In this document: positions 1 to 9,600 of the stretch, one piece after another | Position numbering within the stretch: position 1 is the stretch's first letter | How the letters are laid out: every line of letters starts with the position of its first letter | Assembly (NCBI GenBank): GCA_009777005.1 | Contig: WRMT01000030.1 | Span: 1 to 15,856, forward strand | Source: Methanobrevibacter sp. | GTDB taxonomy: Archaea > Methanobacteriota > Methanobacteria > Methanobacteriales > Methanobacteriaceae | Reading direction: 5' to 3' | Length of the DNA: 15,856 nt | Notes under the pieces: model-generated | Told to the model about the DNA's origin: nothing | The model's database searches: none | Seen by the model: only the letters and a program-made list of their open reading frames with translations | Position numbers and translations under genes: made by a program

Positions 1-934
1 TAATGGAGTTTTTTATTTCAACAGCATTTCCTACTTTAACATTATCCCCAAAGTAGCTATTACCTCTAATATAAGAATTAGGACCAATATCACAATTTTT
101 ACCAATATAAACAGAACCTTCTATATAGACTCCGGACCTTATAATACTTCCTTCGCCTAAAAAGATTTCACCATGAACATGTGCTCCATCTTCAATTTTC
201 CCTTTTATATTGGTTTTAATTTTCTCTAAAAGAATTTCATTTATTTCAATTAATTCCCAAGGACGACCTACATCAATCCAATTTTTTTCTGTTTCATATC
301 CTCTAACAATTTGCCCTTCATTTATTTGCATAGCTAATGAGTCGGTTATTTCATATTCTCCTCTTTCTGATACGGTAGTTTTAGCTATTTTTTCAAATAT
401 GTCTTTATTAAAAATATATACTCCAGTATTTACAAGATTACTTGGTGCTTCTTTTAACTTTGGTTTTTCTACAATGTTTTTCACTATATTGTTTTCAATT
501 TCTACAACACCAAAATGGCTTGGATTTTCCACTGTTTTTAAAACCATTAAGGTATCAGGTTTATGTTCCAAATATTCATTTAATATGTTTTTGATTAAAT
601 CTCTATCTAAAATTATATCTCCATTTAGAACAATAAAAGTGTCATTCACAAAATCTTCACCATAATCAATTGCATTAGCTGTTCCAAGTAATTTTTTCTG
701 AGTTTTGTAGCTAATTTTTACTCCAAAATCCTCACCATCTTTAAAGTAATCTTTAACCATTGATTCTTTATAGTTTACAACTAAAAGAATGTCTGTTATC
801 CCACTATCTCTTAATGCTTCAATGTTATATTGGATAATGGGTTTTCCAGCTACTGGTAGCATTGTTTTTGGTTTTGTTAAAGTTAATGGTCTCATTCTTG
901 TTCCTTCGCCTGCACTTAATATTATTGCTTTCAA
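1..934 (-). CDS. glmU: GlmU-like bifunctional sugar-1-phosphate nucleotidylyltransferase/acetyltransferase, 3' end off the window
   Basis: This protein is expected to acetylate glucosamine-1-phosphate and uridylylate the product to UDP-GlcNAc in the cytoplasm, as archaeal fused GlmU-type enzymes do. I translated 311 codons from the minus strand. The N-terminus has the nucleotidyltransferase signature SAGEGTRMRPLT (residues 7-18) followed by KPKTMLPVAGKP, with GTA at 84-86 and NGD at 104-106. From about residue 245 it changes to left-handed beta-helix hexapeptides, for example GSVYIGKNCDIGPNSYI. The start is TTG at 934: an in-frame TGA lies five codons upstream, and GAGGAGGA (941-948) sits 6 nt before it, so no other usual start is possible. 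Family members are about 400-430 residues, so roughly 100 residues are missing at the edge. The exact sugar substrate is inferred from the family and from glmM nearby. Confidence 0.9.
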   Translation of the reverse strand, partial: MKAIILSAGEGTRMRPLTLTKPKTMLPVAGKPIIQYNIEALRDSGITDILLVVNYKESMVKDYFKDGEDFGVKISYKTQKKLLGTANAIDYGEDFVNDTFIVLNGDIILDRDLIKNILNEYLEHKPDTLMVLKTVENPSHFGVVEIENNIVKNIVEKPKLKEAPSNLVNTGVYIFNKDIFEKIAKTTVSERGEYEITDSLAMQINEGQIVRGYETEKNWIDVGRPWELIEINEILLEKIKTNIKGKIEDGAHVHGEIFLGEGSIIRSGVYIEGSVYIGKNCDIGPNSYIRGNSYFGDNVKVGNAVEIKNSI

Positions 935-973
935 TGCTATTCCTCCTCAATATTTAACAATTTTTAAACATTA

Positions 974-982
974 TAATTTATA
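974..982 (-). promoter_or_regulatory. Probable TATA box of glmU
   Basis: The minus strand reads TATAAATTA here. A start about 25 bases downstream would fall near position 953, giving a leader of roughly 20 nt that contains the strong GAGGAGGA ribosome-binding site. The 30-bp tandem repeats begin directly upstream of this box. The placement is by eye. Confidence 0.5.
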
Positions 983-990
983 TTTTTTCA

Positions 991-1200
991 ATAGATCTAA
1001 TAATTATATTAGACAATTAGGAATCTAAATAATTATATTAAAGAAACTATGAATCTAAACAATTATATTTGAATAATTATGTATCTAAATAATTATATTA
1101 AAGAAACTATGTATCTAAACAATTATATTTGAATAATTATGTATCTAAATAATTATATTTGAATAATTATGTATCTAAATAATTATATTAAAAAAACTAT
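991..1200. repeat. 30-bp tandem repeat array, six clear units plus one degenerate unit
   Basis: Six consecutive 30-bp units occupy 1021-1200, with a degraded seventh at 991-1020. Each begins with a GTATCTAAATAATTATATT-like core. The second half has two versions: A (AAAGAAACTAT, at 1021, 1081 and, with one change, 1171) and B (TGAATAATTAT, at 1051, 1111 and 1141), giving the order A-B-A-B-B-A. The array lies immediately upstream of the glmU TATA box in the direction of glmU transcription. The units are adjacent with no spacers, so this is not a CRISPR array. Confidence 0.9.
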
Positions 1201-1593
1201 GAATTTAATACTAATATTAAAAAAACTAAATAATATTATAATTCTTTAAATTTAATTTAAATTACTTTTAATGATTTTTATTTTATATTAACTATTATTT
1301 TAATATTTATCTTATTTTTATTTTATGTTAAATAGTTAATACTAATGCTGTCAATTTAAGAAAAAAATTCTTAAATTTTTAATATTAAAAGATATTTTTT
1401 TTTTTTTTTTTATTTTGGTAAATAATTCAGTTTTATAAAAAATAAAGTGAAACCTCTTTAAGTTGACATCATTGGTTAATCATTAATAAATTTTACTTTA
1501 ACAATGAAAATAATTATTAAACCTGTGTTACATTCAATTAAAATATAGAACACGTGATTTTTCCAAAATATAATACAGAATCAATTTAAAAAA

Positions 1594-1662
1594 ATAGCTA
1601 TAAATTGATATATATTAATAAAATAGCTATAAATAGCTATAAATTGATAGATGTTAATAAAA
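1594..1662. repeat. 30-bp direct repeat carrying ATAGCTAT
   Basis: Positions 1594-1623 and 1633-1662 are the same 30 bp with two mismatches. Each copy begins with the palindrome ATAGCTAT followed by AAATTGATA, and a third ATAGCTAT lies between them (1623-1630). The element lies just downstream of glmM and overlaps its putative oligo-T terminator. Confidence 0.8.
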
Positions 1663-1670
1663 AACTTTTT
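1659..1670 (-). terminator. Putative oligo-T terminator of glmM
   Basis: On the minus strand AAAAAGTTTTTT starts about 20 nt after the glmM stop codon. Archaeal termination commonly occurs at short U-tracts, and the A-run/T-run pair could also form a small stem. Confidence 0.4.
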
Positions 1671-1690
1671 GACACAATTATAATTGGTCA

Positions 1691-3073
1691 TTAGCTCAAT
1701 AGCTTTTCAATTATTTCAATACAACTATCTTTAATAAATTCTACTCGTTTTTGATCTTTAGCTTCTAGGGTGACTCTAATATAGTCTTCAGTACCAGAAG
1801 GTCTAACTAAAACCCAACTACCATCATTAAAAGTTAATCTAAGTCCATCGATAGTATTAACATTAGCTATATCTTCAAATTTTTTAATTAGCAAACCTTG
1901 AATGTTTTCCATAACATTCAATTTATCTTCTTTAGAACAAGGTATTTTTTCTCTAAGATTTGGATAATTAGGGATATCATCTAATAATTTAGATAAAGGA
2001 CCTTTTTTTGAAACAATTTCAGTAATTCTAAGACCTGAAAGAATTCCATCAGGACACATACAAAAATCAGGATGTAACCAAGTTCCAGATGGTTCTCCAC
2101 CAAAAGTTGCATTTTCTTCGCAAATAGCTTCAGCTACATTCACATCTCCAACTTTAGTTCTTACAACTTCTCCACCAACAGATTCTAAAGCTTCATCTAT
2201 GGATAATCCTGCATCTACTGTTGTTATGATTTTCCCACCAAATTCACGAGACACAATAGCAAGTAATTTATCAAAATCACTTATTCTTCCTTGTTCATCT
2301 ACTGCTATCATTCTATCAGCATCTCCATCATGAGCTATTCCAATATTTGCTCCAGTAGCTGATACGACTTTCATTAAATCTTTCAAGTTATTTTCATTAG
2401 GTTCAGGATTTCTTCCAGGGAAAAATCCATCTACTTGGGAATTCAAGGTAATTACTTCACAACCAGCACGTCTAAATATAATAGGAGAAAGTTCACTACC
2501 TGCTCCTGAGGCAGGATCAATAACAACCTTTAAACCTGGTTTAATATCAACAAGATTTAACAATTCATTAATATATTTTTCTTTAATATCCTCAATAAAA
2601 TAGATATTTCCTATATTTTCCCAACTAACATTGATAAATTCCTTAGAATAATAAATTTCCTCTAGTTTTTCCTCTTGAGATGGAGTATATGCCATTCCAT
2701 TTTTATTCCATACTTTAATTCCATTATACTCTGAAGGGTTATGTGAAGCTGTAATCATTATTCCAGCATCTGCATCAAGTTTAGCTACTGCATATCCAAC
2801 AAGAGGAGTTGGAACCATTTTCAACTTTAACACGTTACAACCAGACTCAAGCAGTCCTGCACAAATTGCATTTTCAAGCATTTGATTGGATGTTCTTGGA
2901 TCATATCCAACAACAACATCTCCCTTTCCATTCAAATAAGTAGCTATAGCTTTTCCAACATTTAAAGCTAATTCTGCTGTTACTTCGCCTTGGATTTTCC
3001 CTCTTATTCCAGAAGTTCCGAAAAGCTTTTCATGTTTACCAGATCCGTTACTTTTCTTACTTTTTACTGACAT
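1691..3073 (-). CDS. glmM: Phosphoglucosamine mutase
   Basis: The enzyme interconverts glucosamine-6-phosphate and glucosamine-1-phosphate in the cytoplasm, the step feeding GlmU. All four signatures of the alpha-D-phosphohexomutase family are visible in the 460 residues: the phosphoserine loop TASHNP (Ser110), the metal loop DGDADR (249-254), the sugar-binding GGEPSG (325-330) and the phosphate-binding RPSGTED (424-430). The N-terminal FGTSGIRG at 18-25 is also typical. Length matches the family (about 450). The ATG at 3073 has GGAG about 9 nt upstream. A 756-bp spacer separates it from glmU on the same strand, so the two are probably separate transcripts of one pathway. Phosphomannomutase activity cannot be excluded from sequence, because archaeal members of this family can be promiscuous. 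Confidence 0.93.
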   Translation of the reverse strand: MSVKSKKSNGSGKHEKLFGTSGIRGKIQGEVTAELALNVGKAIATYLNGKGDVVVGYDPRTSNQMLENAICAGLLESGCNVLKLKMVPTPLVGYAVAKLDADAGIMITASHNPSEYNGIKVWNKNGMAYTPSQEEKLEEIYYSKEFINVSWENIGNIYFIEDIKEKYINELLNLVDIKPGLKVVIDPASGAGSELSPIIFRRAGCEVITLNSQVDGFFPGRNPEPNENNLKDLMKVVSATGANIGIAHDGDADRMIAVDEQGRISDFDKLLAIVSREFGGKIITTVDAGLSIDEALESVGGEVVRTKVGDVNVAEAICEENATFGGEPSGTWLHPDFCMCPDGILSGLRITEIVSKKGPLSKLLDDIPNYPNLREKIPCSKEDKLNVMENIQGLLIKKFEDIANVNTIDGLRLTFNDGSWVLVRPSGTEDYIRVTLEAKDQKRVEFIKDSCIEIIEKLLS

Positions 3074-3697
3074 TTTTAGTCTCCACTTCTTAAAAGATAA
3101 AATTTTACTTAAACAAGATAAATATCTCTTTAAAATTATTTAGGTATTAAATTAAATATTTATTTTCATTGGATTTTGATATAAATGATTTTTATTTTTT
3201 TTTTTTAATAAAAATGAATTAAATATTCATGTTTTTCTTGATTTTTGATATAAATGATTTTTATTTTTTTTTATAAAAATGAATTAAATATTCATGTTTT
3301 TCTTGAATTTTAATATAAATGATTTTTATATTTTTTTTAATAAAAAGGAATTTACTATTCATGTTTTTCTTGAATTTTAATATAAATGATTTTTATATTT
3401 TTTTTAATAAAAATGAATTAAATATTTGTTTTTATTGGATTTTGATATAAATGATTTTTATATTTTTTTTTTAATAAAAAGGAAATAATAATAATTTTTA
3501 TTAATAAATTAATTTAATTTAAGCAAAATTACAAATGTTTAAAATTCCAATATTTATTAATATTAAAAAAATTAATTTTGAAAAATACTTTATATTATTA
3601 ATTTAAAGGTGATTAATTTAGGATTATTAATTATGAGATTATTAATTTAGGATTATAATTGAAGATTATTAACTCTGAAAGGTTACTATGATTTTAT
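3074..3697. other. Non-coding spacer between apgM and glmM
   Basis: This 624-bp A+T-rich stretch has no supportable gene. Its centre is the tandem repeat array described separately. The flanks (3074-3150 and 3490-3697) are simple-sequence A+T with short repeats such as GATTATTAATT near 3610-3675. The glmM promoter should lie in the left part, but I could not choose one TATA box over the others. Confidence 0.7.
3150..3490. repeat. Five-unit tandem repeat, 65-69 bp period, with an internal inverted repeat
   Basis: The landmark ATAAATGATTTTTAT occurs at 3181, 3250, 3315, 3382 and 3447, giving periods of 69, 65, 67 and 65 bp. Most units continue with a T-run, TAATAAAAATGAATTAAA and ATTCATGTTTTTCTTG. 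ATGAAT and ATTCAT are reverse complements, so each such unit can form a short hairpin flanked by A and T tracts. Length differences come mainly from the T-runs. The array is downstream of apgM and upstream of glmM. Confidence 0.85.
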
Positions 3698-4936
3698 TCA
3701 TGCTCCGAATTTTTTAGAGTTGTTCATTAAATCCATAAGAATATCCATTACATCTGATCCTCTAATTCTGCAAAGTCCACCTTTAGGGGCTTCAATTTCA
3801 CTAAACTGATTAACATCATCAACACGAACTTCTGGACCATAAATTATCATAGGCACTGGATCTGCAGTATGATCCATAGTAGAAATTGGAGTGGAATGAT
3901 CAGCTGTTAATATTATATAACAATCTTCAAGATTTAATAATTTTTTAATAACAGTTTTATCTACTTTTTCTATAAAATTTACTTTGTCCTGCGGGTTTCC
4001 ATCATGTCCTGCTTCATCAGCACCATCAATATTTATTAAAAAGAAGTTATGGTCATTTTTGTTGACATTTTTAATGATTGCATCAGTAATATTATCTAAG
4101 TTTGTGTCAACTCCACCTGTAGCTCCTTCAACTTCAACAATATCCATACCTGCAAACTTAGCTATTCCTAATATAAGACCTGTTTCAGCTATACACATGG
4201 ATTTAACATTATATTTGTCATTTAATGATTCAACTTCAGGAACTGCTCCAGCTCCTCTTGGAATTATTATATTAGCAGGATTTTGATTATTTTCAATTCT
4301 TTTAATATTCACTGGATGATCTTTTATCATTTCATAGGATTTTTCAACAACTTTATTTAAAATATCTGCAGTTTTTTCAGCTTCTTTACTTCCGTCAGTA
4401 GCTACAACCTTTTTAGGGGATTTTCCTTCTTTTTTAGGATCAGCATCAGATACCTTATCAGACAATCCTTCTCCTCTTAAGACTAAAACTGCTCTATGGC
4501 CTGTTGATTCTTTAAAAACTATTTCAATGTCTTCATAACCTTCAATAATCATTTTATTTAGAGATTCAACAATATCTTCTCCACCTTCTCTTATTCTTCC
4601 AGCACGACGATCGGTTATTATATTGTTATCATCTGAAGTTGAAAAATTGCATCTAAAAGCTATATCTCCAGGCATAACTGAAATTCCAACTCCTGAAGCT
4701 TCAAACGGACCTCTTCCAGTGTAAACTTTATATGGATCGTAACCTAAGATAGAAATATGTGCAGTATCACTTCCTGGAATTATACCTGGCTTAATGGAGT
4801 CCATTATTCCGTTTATTCCTTTTTCTGCCATTTTATCCATATTAGGAGTATTAGCTACTTGTAATGGTGTTTTATTATTAAGATCTTTTAAAGGACGATC
4901 TCCTAATCCATCCATTATTAAAATTATTCCTTTCAT
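3698..4936 (-). CDS. apgM: 2,3-bisphosphoglycerate-independent phosphoglycerate mutase, archaeal ApgM type
   Basis: ApgM interconverts 3- and 2-phosphoglycerate in glycolysis/gluconeogenesis and belongs to the alkaline phosphatase superfamily. Numbering from the ATG at 4936 (412 residues), the first metal ligand is in MDGLGDRP (Asp9), the catalytic serine is in PGSDTAHISILGYDP (Ser56), and the C-terminal metal ligands lie in DGADEAGHDG (about 304-313), TADHS (344-348) and DHTADP (355-360). An upstream in-frame GTG at 4945 would add three residues. I prefer the ATG because that GTG is part of GTGAT (4941-4945), a good match to the archaeal Shine-Dalgarno GGAGGTGAT with a 4-nt spacer. Length and motif order match the archaeal family, and no key residue is missing. 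It stands alone between long spacers. Confidence 0.93.
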   Translation of the reverse strand: MKGIILIMDGLGDRPLKDLNNKTPLQVANTPNMDKMAEKGINGIMDSIKPGIIPGSDTAHISILGYDPYKVYTGRGPFEASGVGISVMPGDIAFRCNFSTSDDNNIITDRRAGRIREGGEDIVESLNKMIIEGYEDIEIVFKESTGHRAVLVLRGEGLSDKVSDADPKKEGKSPKKVVATDGSKEAEKTADILNKVVEKSYEMIKDHPVNIKRIENNQNPANIIIPRGAGAVPEVESLNDKYNVKSMCIAETGLILGIAKFAGMDIVEVEGATGGVDTNLDNITDAIIKNVNKNDHNFFLINIDGADEAGHDGNPQDKVNFIEKVDKTVIKKLLNLEDCYIILTADHSTPISTMDHTADPVPMIIYGPEVRVDDVNQFSEIEAPKGGLCRIRGSDVMDILMDLMNNSKKFGA

Positions 4937-5276
4937 GAGTATCACAATATAGTATTGATTTAAATTAAATATTTTTTAGATTATTTTTTTTTACATGAAA
5001 ATTCAACATAAAGTATTAATAAATTTGGAAATAATTAATAAACACTTCATCAAGAATATATTGATAATCAAAACATATAAATTTTTAAACTTGAAAATGT
5101 TTTTTCATGAAAATGTTTTTTATATTTAGATGTATGAATAAATAATCTTAGAAATATTAATGTTCCCGTTGTACTAGCGAATACTTATTTATACTTTTTA
5201 GATAATTCATAAGATTTAAAAATAATAAAAATGTTTAAAAAATAATAATAAATAAAATAATAAAGATTACAACTGT
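4937..5276. other. Non-coding spacer between the DUF92 gene and apgM
   Basis: No gene is supportable here. The stretch contains a small direct repeat, GAAAATGTTTTTT at about 5092 and 5109, and a less A+T-rich patch near 5163-5185 (GTTCCCGTTGTACTAGCG) that I could not assign to any RNA or repeat family. The apgM promoter should be in the left part. Confidence 0.6.
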
Positions 5277-5978
5277 TTAAGGGATAGTAGAAATTATTCC
5301 TACAATAGCTCCTGTAATAGTAGCTAAGAGATTTACATGTTCATTATTCAAGAAACTTCGCTGTTCTAAAACAGCTCCAAGAATACTATCCATAAAGCAA
5401 CCAATAGTCCCTGATACAATAGCTATTTTAAGTGAAAGAAAAGGATCAGTTATTATTCCAAGTAAATAAGCAGCTAGTCCAATGATTCCTGCTCCTAAAA
5501 TTCCAACAAGAGTTCCTAAGGTTGAAATTGCTCCATCTGTTCCAGGAACAACTTTTTCCATTGTTGTTATGAGTCTTGGTTGTTGAAGTATTCCAAGTTC
5601 ACTAGCCATTGTATCGGCAGTAGCTGTTGCAATAGAACCAATAAATCCTCCAACAAATGGAAGATAAAAACCACCAAAAGCAGCCATTATGAAAGCAACC
5701 ACTCCATTTGAAATAACATTTTTTGCAGTTCTTTTACCTTCATAAATGCCTAATTGTATCTTATAATCTTTTTTATATCTAGTAACAAAAAGACTTAAAG
5801 TTAAAAATAGTAAAATTAAAAATAACCAGTTCACACCTGCAGAGAATATAATTATAATTCCCATGATAACCATAGAAAGAGAACCCCATAAATCAAGAGC
5901 TTTTCTGTGATAGGTTAAAGTTCCAACTAAAAGAAGTAAAATTACATATCCCCAGTTTATCATCAATGTCTCTTCCAT
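5277..5978 (-). CDS. DUF92 family integral membrane protein
   Basis: This is a polytopic membrane protein of the DUF92 family. Plant and cyanobacterial members (VTE6 type) act as phytyl-phosphate kinases, so an isoprenoid-phosphate role is possible but only inferred for archaea. Within 233 residues the conserved elements are RTAKNVISNG (83-92), ATADTMASELG (119-129), PGTDGAIS (145-152) and GCFMDSILGA (193-202). Hydrophobic segments lie at about 9-22, 31-65, 88-117, 150-175, 183-203 and 215-231. The start is uncertain: ATG at 5978 gives the full frame, while ATG at 5963 (five residues shorter) is preceded by GGAAGA. Neither has a strong Shine-Dalgarno. The start region is partly duplicated about 62 bp upstream. 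It diverges from the giant WD40 gene. Confidence 0.85.
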   Translation of the reverse strand: MEETLMINWGYVILLLLVGTLTYHRKALDLWGSLSMVIMGIIIIFSAGVNWLFLILLFLTLSLFVTRYKKDYKIQLGIYEGKRTAKNVISNGVVAFIMAAFGGFYLPFVGGFIGSIATATADTMASELGILQQPRLITTMEKVVPGTDGAISTLGTLVGILGAGIIGLAAYLLGIITDPFLSLKIAIVSGTIGCFMDSILGAVLEQRSFLNNEHVNLLATITGAIVGIISTIP

Positions 5979-6047
5979 CTTACCACGTGTATTAGATTTA
6001 TATTATGTTTGTTTCCTTTTATCATCAATGGCTCTTAATCTTACCAT
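5957..6047. repeat. Imperfect direct duplication around the DUF92 gene start
   Basis: Positions 5957-5986 and 6019-6047 share about 29 bp with only a few differences, both containing TTATCATCAATG, CTCTT and ATCTTACCA. The first copy covers the start codons of the DUF92 gene. The second lies in its probable 5' leader or promoter region. Confidence 0.75.
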
Positions 6048-6072
6048 ACCATAGCTATATTTAAAATAATTA

Positions 6073-6087
6073 TTATATATATTTAAC
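6073..6087 (-). promoter_or_regulatory. Probable TATA box of the DUF92 gene
   Basis: On the minus strand GTTAAATATATATAA sits here, the best TATA match in the spacer. A start about 25 bases on would fall near 6050, close to an ATAGCTAT palindrome, and leave a leader of about 70 nt that includes the duplicated start-region element. Confidence 0.45.
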
Positions 6088-6322
6088 CTTTAAAATTTCA
6101 AAAAAGGTCCAATCAATAGAATTATTTAAAAAAAATAGCTATTTATCCATAAAGTACATTAATTTTCTTTATAATAAAAATTTTTAAAAGTTTATATGTT
6201 AAAATCATTTTAAATGAATTATTGTTTGAGTATATCTAAAAATCATAAATTTTTAAGCTTTATTAAATTTTTAAAAAAAGATTTGAATTATAATGAAATA
6301 CTTTTTTTCAAAAATTATAATT

Positions 6323-6390
6323 TTATATATTGAGTATAATTTTTTTTAATTTAGTTTTTATGAATATTAACACTGTTAATCACCTCCTTT
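6323..6390 (-). other. Perfect Shine-Dalgarno followed by a 16-codon frame (possible small peptide or gene remnant)
   Basis: The minus strand reads AAAGGAGGTGAT (6379-6390), the full complement of the archaeal 16S 3' end. Five bases later there is a GTG (6373) opening a frame of 16 codons that ends in TAA at 6323. The predicted peptide is (M)LIFIKTKLKKIILNI, short, hydrophobic and basic. This may be a tiny leader or peptide gene, or the ribosome-binding site of a vanished gene. No homology is claimed. Confidence 0.3.
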
Positions 6391-6660
6391 ATATTTTAAA
6401 TAAAAAATAAATTTAATTTAATTGAAACACTCTTTTTATTAAAATAATTTAAAAAAATAAATTATTAAATTAGATTTTTTGAAATACTCATATATAAAAG
6501 GATTAAACTAATTACTTTAAAAAACTTATTTATTAATTAAAACAAAGATTCATTTAGTTAAGAAAAATAAAATTTTTAATAATAATATTTTTGTTTTGAA
6601 AATTTAGTTTATTTAGGGTTGAAGTTTAAATCTGTTTAAATAATTTTAAAGAGGGTTACC

Positions 6661-9600
6661 ATGGACTGGAAAAAGGTTACACTATTTATAAGCAGTACAT
6701 TTAATGATATGCACTGTGAAAGGGATTATTTAGTTAAAAATGTCTTTCCAGAGTTAAAAGACTGGTGTGAAGAGAGAAAAATACATTTAGTCGATGTTGA
6801 TTTACGTTGGGGAGTTACAGAAAAAGACACTGAAAATGCAAATACTGTAAGGACTTGTCTAAAAAATATTGATGAAAGTAGACCCTTTTTCTTATGTTTT
6901 TTAGGTCAAAGGAGGGGATGGGTTCCTCCAAAAGATGAAATAAATTTAGAAACAATTGAAGATTACCCAAAAATAGAAGAAAGAATTGGTAAAAAGTCTG
7001 TAACAGAGTTAGAAGTTGACCATGCACTTCTTTCACCTCTATGTGAAAATCAAAAAGAAAATTGTCTTCCAGTAAAACACGCCCTATTCTTCTTCAGAGA
7101 CCCAAATTATCTAAAATATCTAAATGAAGAACAAAAAGAAATTTACACTAATATAAAATGTAAAGACAATGAATTACTTAAAGAAATCCAAAATAATGAA
7201 AGAGTTAGCTATGTAGATAAAAAGTTAGAAGAATATAAAGAAGAAATAATAGCTAAGTCCTATGAAAAGGATTCAAGATCAAGATTAAACTTTTACATTG
7301 GAAATTGGGAAGAAGAATATATTGTTCCAGAACTTGCACATATGGGTGAAAAAGTAGCTACAGGAGGATTCACTGATTTTAACATAGCTAATGACACTCT
7401 TAAAGATGTTATTTTAAAACAATTAAAAGAAGAAATAGCTAATGCTTTTCAAAAAAACATGGAAATTAAAGAAACTAGTGATTTACAAAAAGAATTAGAC
7501 CAACAAGACCTATTTAGAGAAAATAACACCCAAGGATTCATTGCAAGAAAAGAAAGCTTCCAACAATTAGATGATTTTCTTTACAAAGATAAAAACAGTT
7601 TGTCCTTTTTAACTGCTGAGGCAGGTCTTGGAAAAACCATGCTCTTAGCTAATTATTCTAAAACACTAAAAAAAAGAATAGAAGATGGAAAAAATTTCAA
7701 CCTTTACACTCGCTTTAGCGGAGTTTCAGATAAAAGTGGAAACACCTTTGACATATGGAAATCTATCCTAGAAGAAGCAAAAATAGCTACACCCGATAAA
7801 TTCAATAGCTTAGATGATTGGATTTTCAACCAAGAAGAACTACAAAAGAATATAGATGAGGTTTTTGAAAAGTTAGCTGATAAAGGAAAAACAGTAATTA
7901 TTATTGATGGGATAAATCAGTTAAGTAATGGTTTAGCTATGGTTAAATGGTTGCCTCATAAGATTCCAGCTAGTTTAAAAATTATATTAAGTTTTAAAAC
8001 GGAAGACAATGAAGAATTAATTGAAAATATAAAAAATAATGATAATGTTACAAATTTAGAAGTTCAAAGGTTAGAATCTGTTGAAGATAAAAAGGATATT
8101 ATTAATAAATATCTTGAGCAGTTTCTCAAGGCTTTAGATGATGAACAAATAAATCAAATATGTGAAATAGAAGGTTCTGATAATCCATTGCTTTTAAAGA
8201 TTCTTTTAACTGAGCTTAAAAGTCATGGTCAATTTGAAACTTTAGAAGAGCAAATAGCTAATTTTCCTACAAATCCAGAAAGTGCATTTCAAAAAGTATT
8301 AGAAAGATTAGAAAATGAAGAAACATATAAAGAAATTGATTCGGAAGAAATCACTAGTCTAATTTTCTCACTTCTTTCTTGTGCAAGATATGGATTAAGT
8401 GAAGATGAATTAATAGAAACCATAAATATCTACAAAGAAGAAAACAATGAAGAAACATTTCCTGAAAATGAATTAAAAGATATTATTCGCTTAAAAATAA
8501 GACAAGTCAAACCATTTATGAAAAGATCTGAAGGAAGATATGATTATTTCTATGATAGCTTTAAGTTAGGATCTTTTGAAAAATACAAAGAAAATCAAAT
8601 CCTATTACATAAAGGATTAGCTAAATACTTTAAAAAACAAGCAGATCCTAAAGAAAATTTAAGCTTCCAAGGAAGAAAAATCAGAGATTTCAACGAATTA
8701 CCTTACCATCTGAAAAAGTCAAAAAACATTAGCTATTTAGAGGAAATATTATCCAAATATAATTGGATTAAAAATAAATCAGAATTAAACAATATTTTCA
8801 ATACAATCAATGACTATAGCTATATTGACGGAAAAAATAAGGAAAATGATCATCTTTATCTGATAAAAAACACTTTAACAATGTCTACACACATATTAAA
8901 AGAAAATATTAAAAGTTTACCTAGTCAGTTATATGGAAGATTAAAAAACATAGAACATCCCAAAATTAAAAAATTATTAAATGAAGTAGAAAAGAATACT
9001 AATTATCCATGGCTAAAACCACACCACTACATGAACACACCAACAGGACCACTCAAAAAAACTCTTACAGGACACACAAGCGGGGTGGATAGTGTGTGTT
9101 TTTCTCATGATGATAGGTATGTTGTTTCAGGATCAGATGATAAGTCTGTTCGTGTTTGGGATTGGCAAACACAAGAAGAAATAACCAGATTAGAAGGACA
9201 CACAAGCAGGGTGAGGAGTGTGTGTTTTTCTCATGATGATAGGTATGTTGTTTCAGGATCAGATGATAAGTCTGTTCGTGTTTGGGATTTGGAAACACAA
9301 GAAGAAATAACCAGATTAGAAGGACACACAAGCTGGGTGAGTAGTGTGTGTTTTTCTCATGATGATAGGTATGTTGTTTCAGGATCAGGGGATATGTCTG
9401 TTCGTGTTTGGGATTTGGAAACACAAGAAGAAATAACTAGATTAGGAGGACATACAAGTTGGGTGAGGAGTGTGTGTTTTTCTCATGATGATAGGTATGT
9501 TGTTTCAGGATCAGGGGATGAATCTGTTCGTGTTTGGGATTTGGAAACACAAGAAGAAATAACCAAATTAGAAGGACACACAGACTGGGTGAGTAGTGTG

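Larger units (their letters stand above)
1201..1690. other. Non-coding A+T-rich spacer between glmM and glmU
   Basis: No convincing reading frame is present on either strand. The stretch contains a poly-T run near 1397-1411, a short inverted repeat AAGAAAAAAATTCTT near 1360, and at its right end the duplicated TAGCTA-containing element and the glmM terminator listed separately. Confidence 0.7.
5987..6660. other. Divergent intergenic region between the DUF92 gene and the WD40 receptor gene
   Basis: This is about 670 bp of very A+T-rich DNA with no long gene. It should carry both divergent promoters. The leftward TATA box is fairly clear. For the rightward gene I see only weak candidates, such as TTTAAATAA near 6635, and GAGGG (6651-6655) as ribosome-binding site. 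A perfect Shine-Dalgarno sequence facing left at 6379-6387 precedes a 16-codon frame and is listed separately. Confidence 0.6.

Noticed and set aside
210..1028. Plus-strand frames opposite glmU (210-665 and 789-1028)
   Set aside because: They overlap a well-conserved GlmU frame on the other strand and encode low-complexity hydrophobic sequence with no recognisable motif.
991..1200. CRISPR array
   Set aside because: The 30-bp units are directly adjacent with no unique spacers, and no cas genes are present.
3984..4286. Plus-strand frame opposite apgM
   Set aside because: It is a shadow of the conserved metal-binding region of ApgM on the minus strand.
5160..5190. Less A+T-rich patch resembling part of a tRNA or repeat
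   Set aside because: I could not fold it into a cloverleaf arm or match it to a known element, and it occurs only once.
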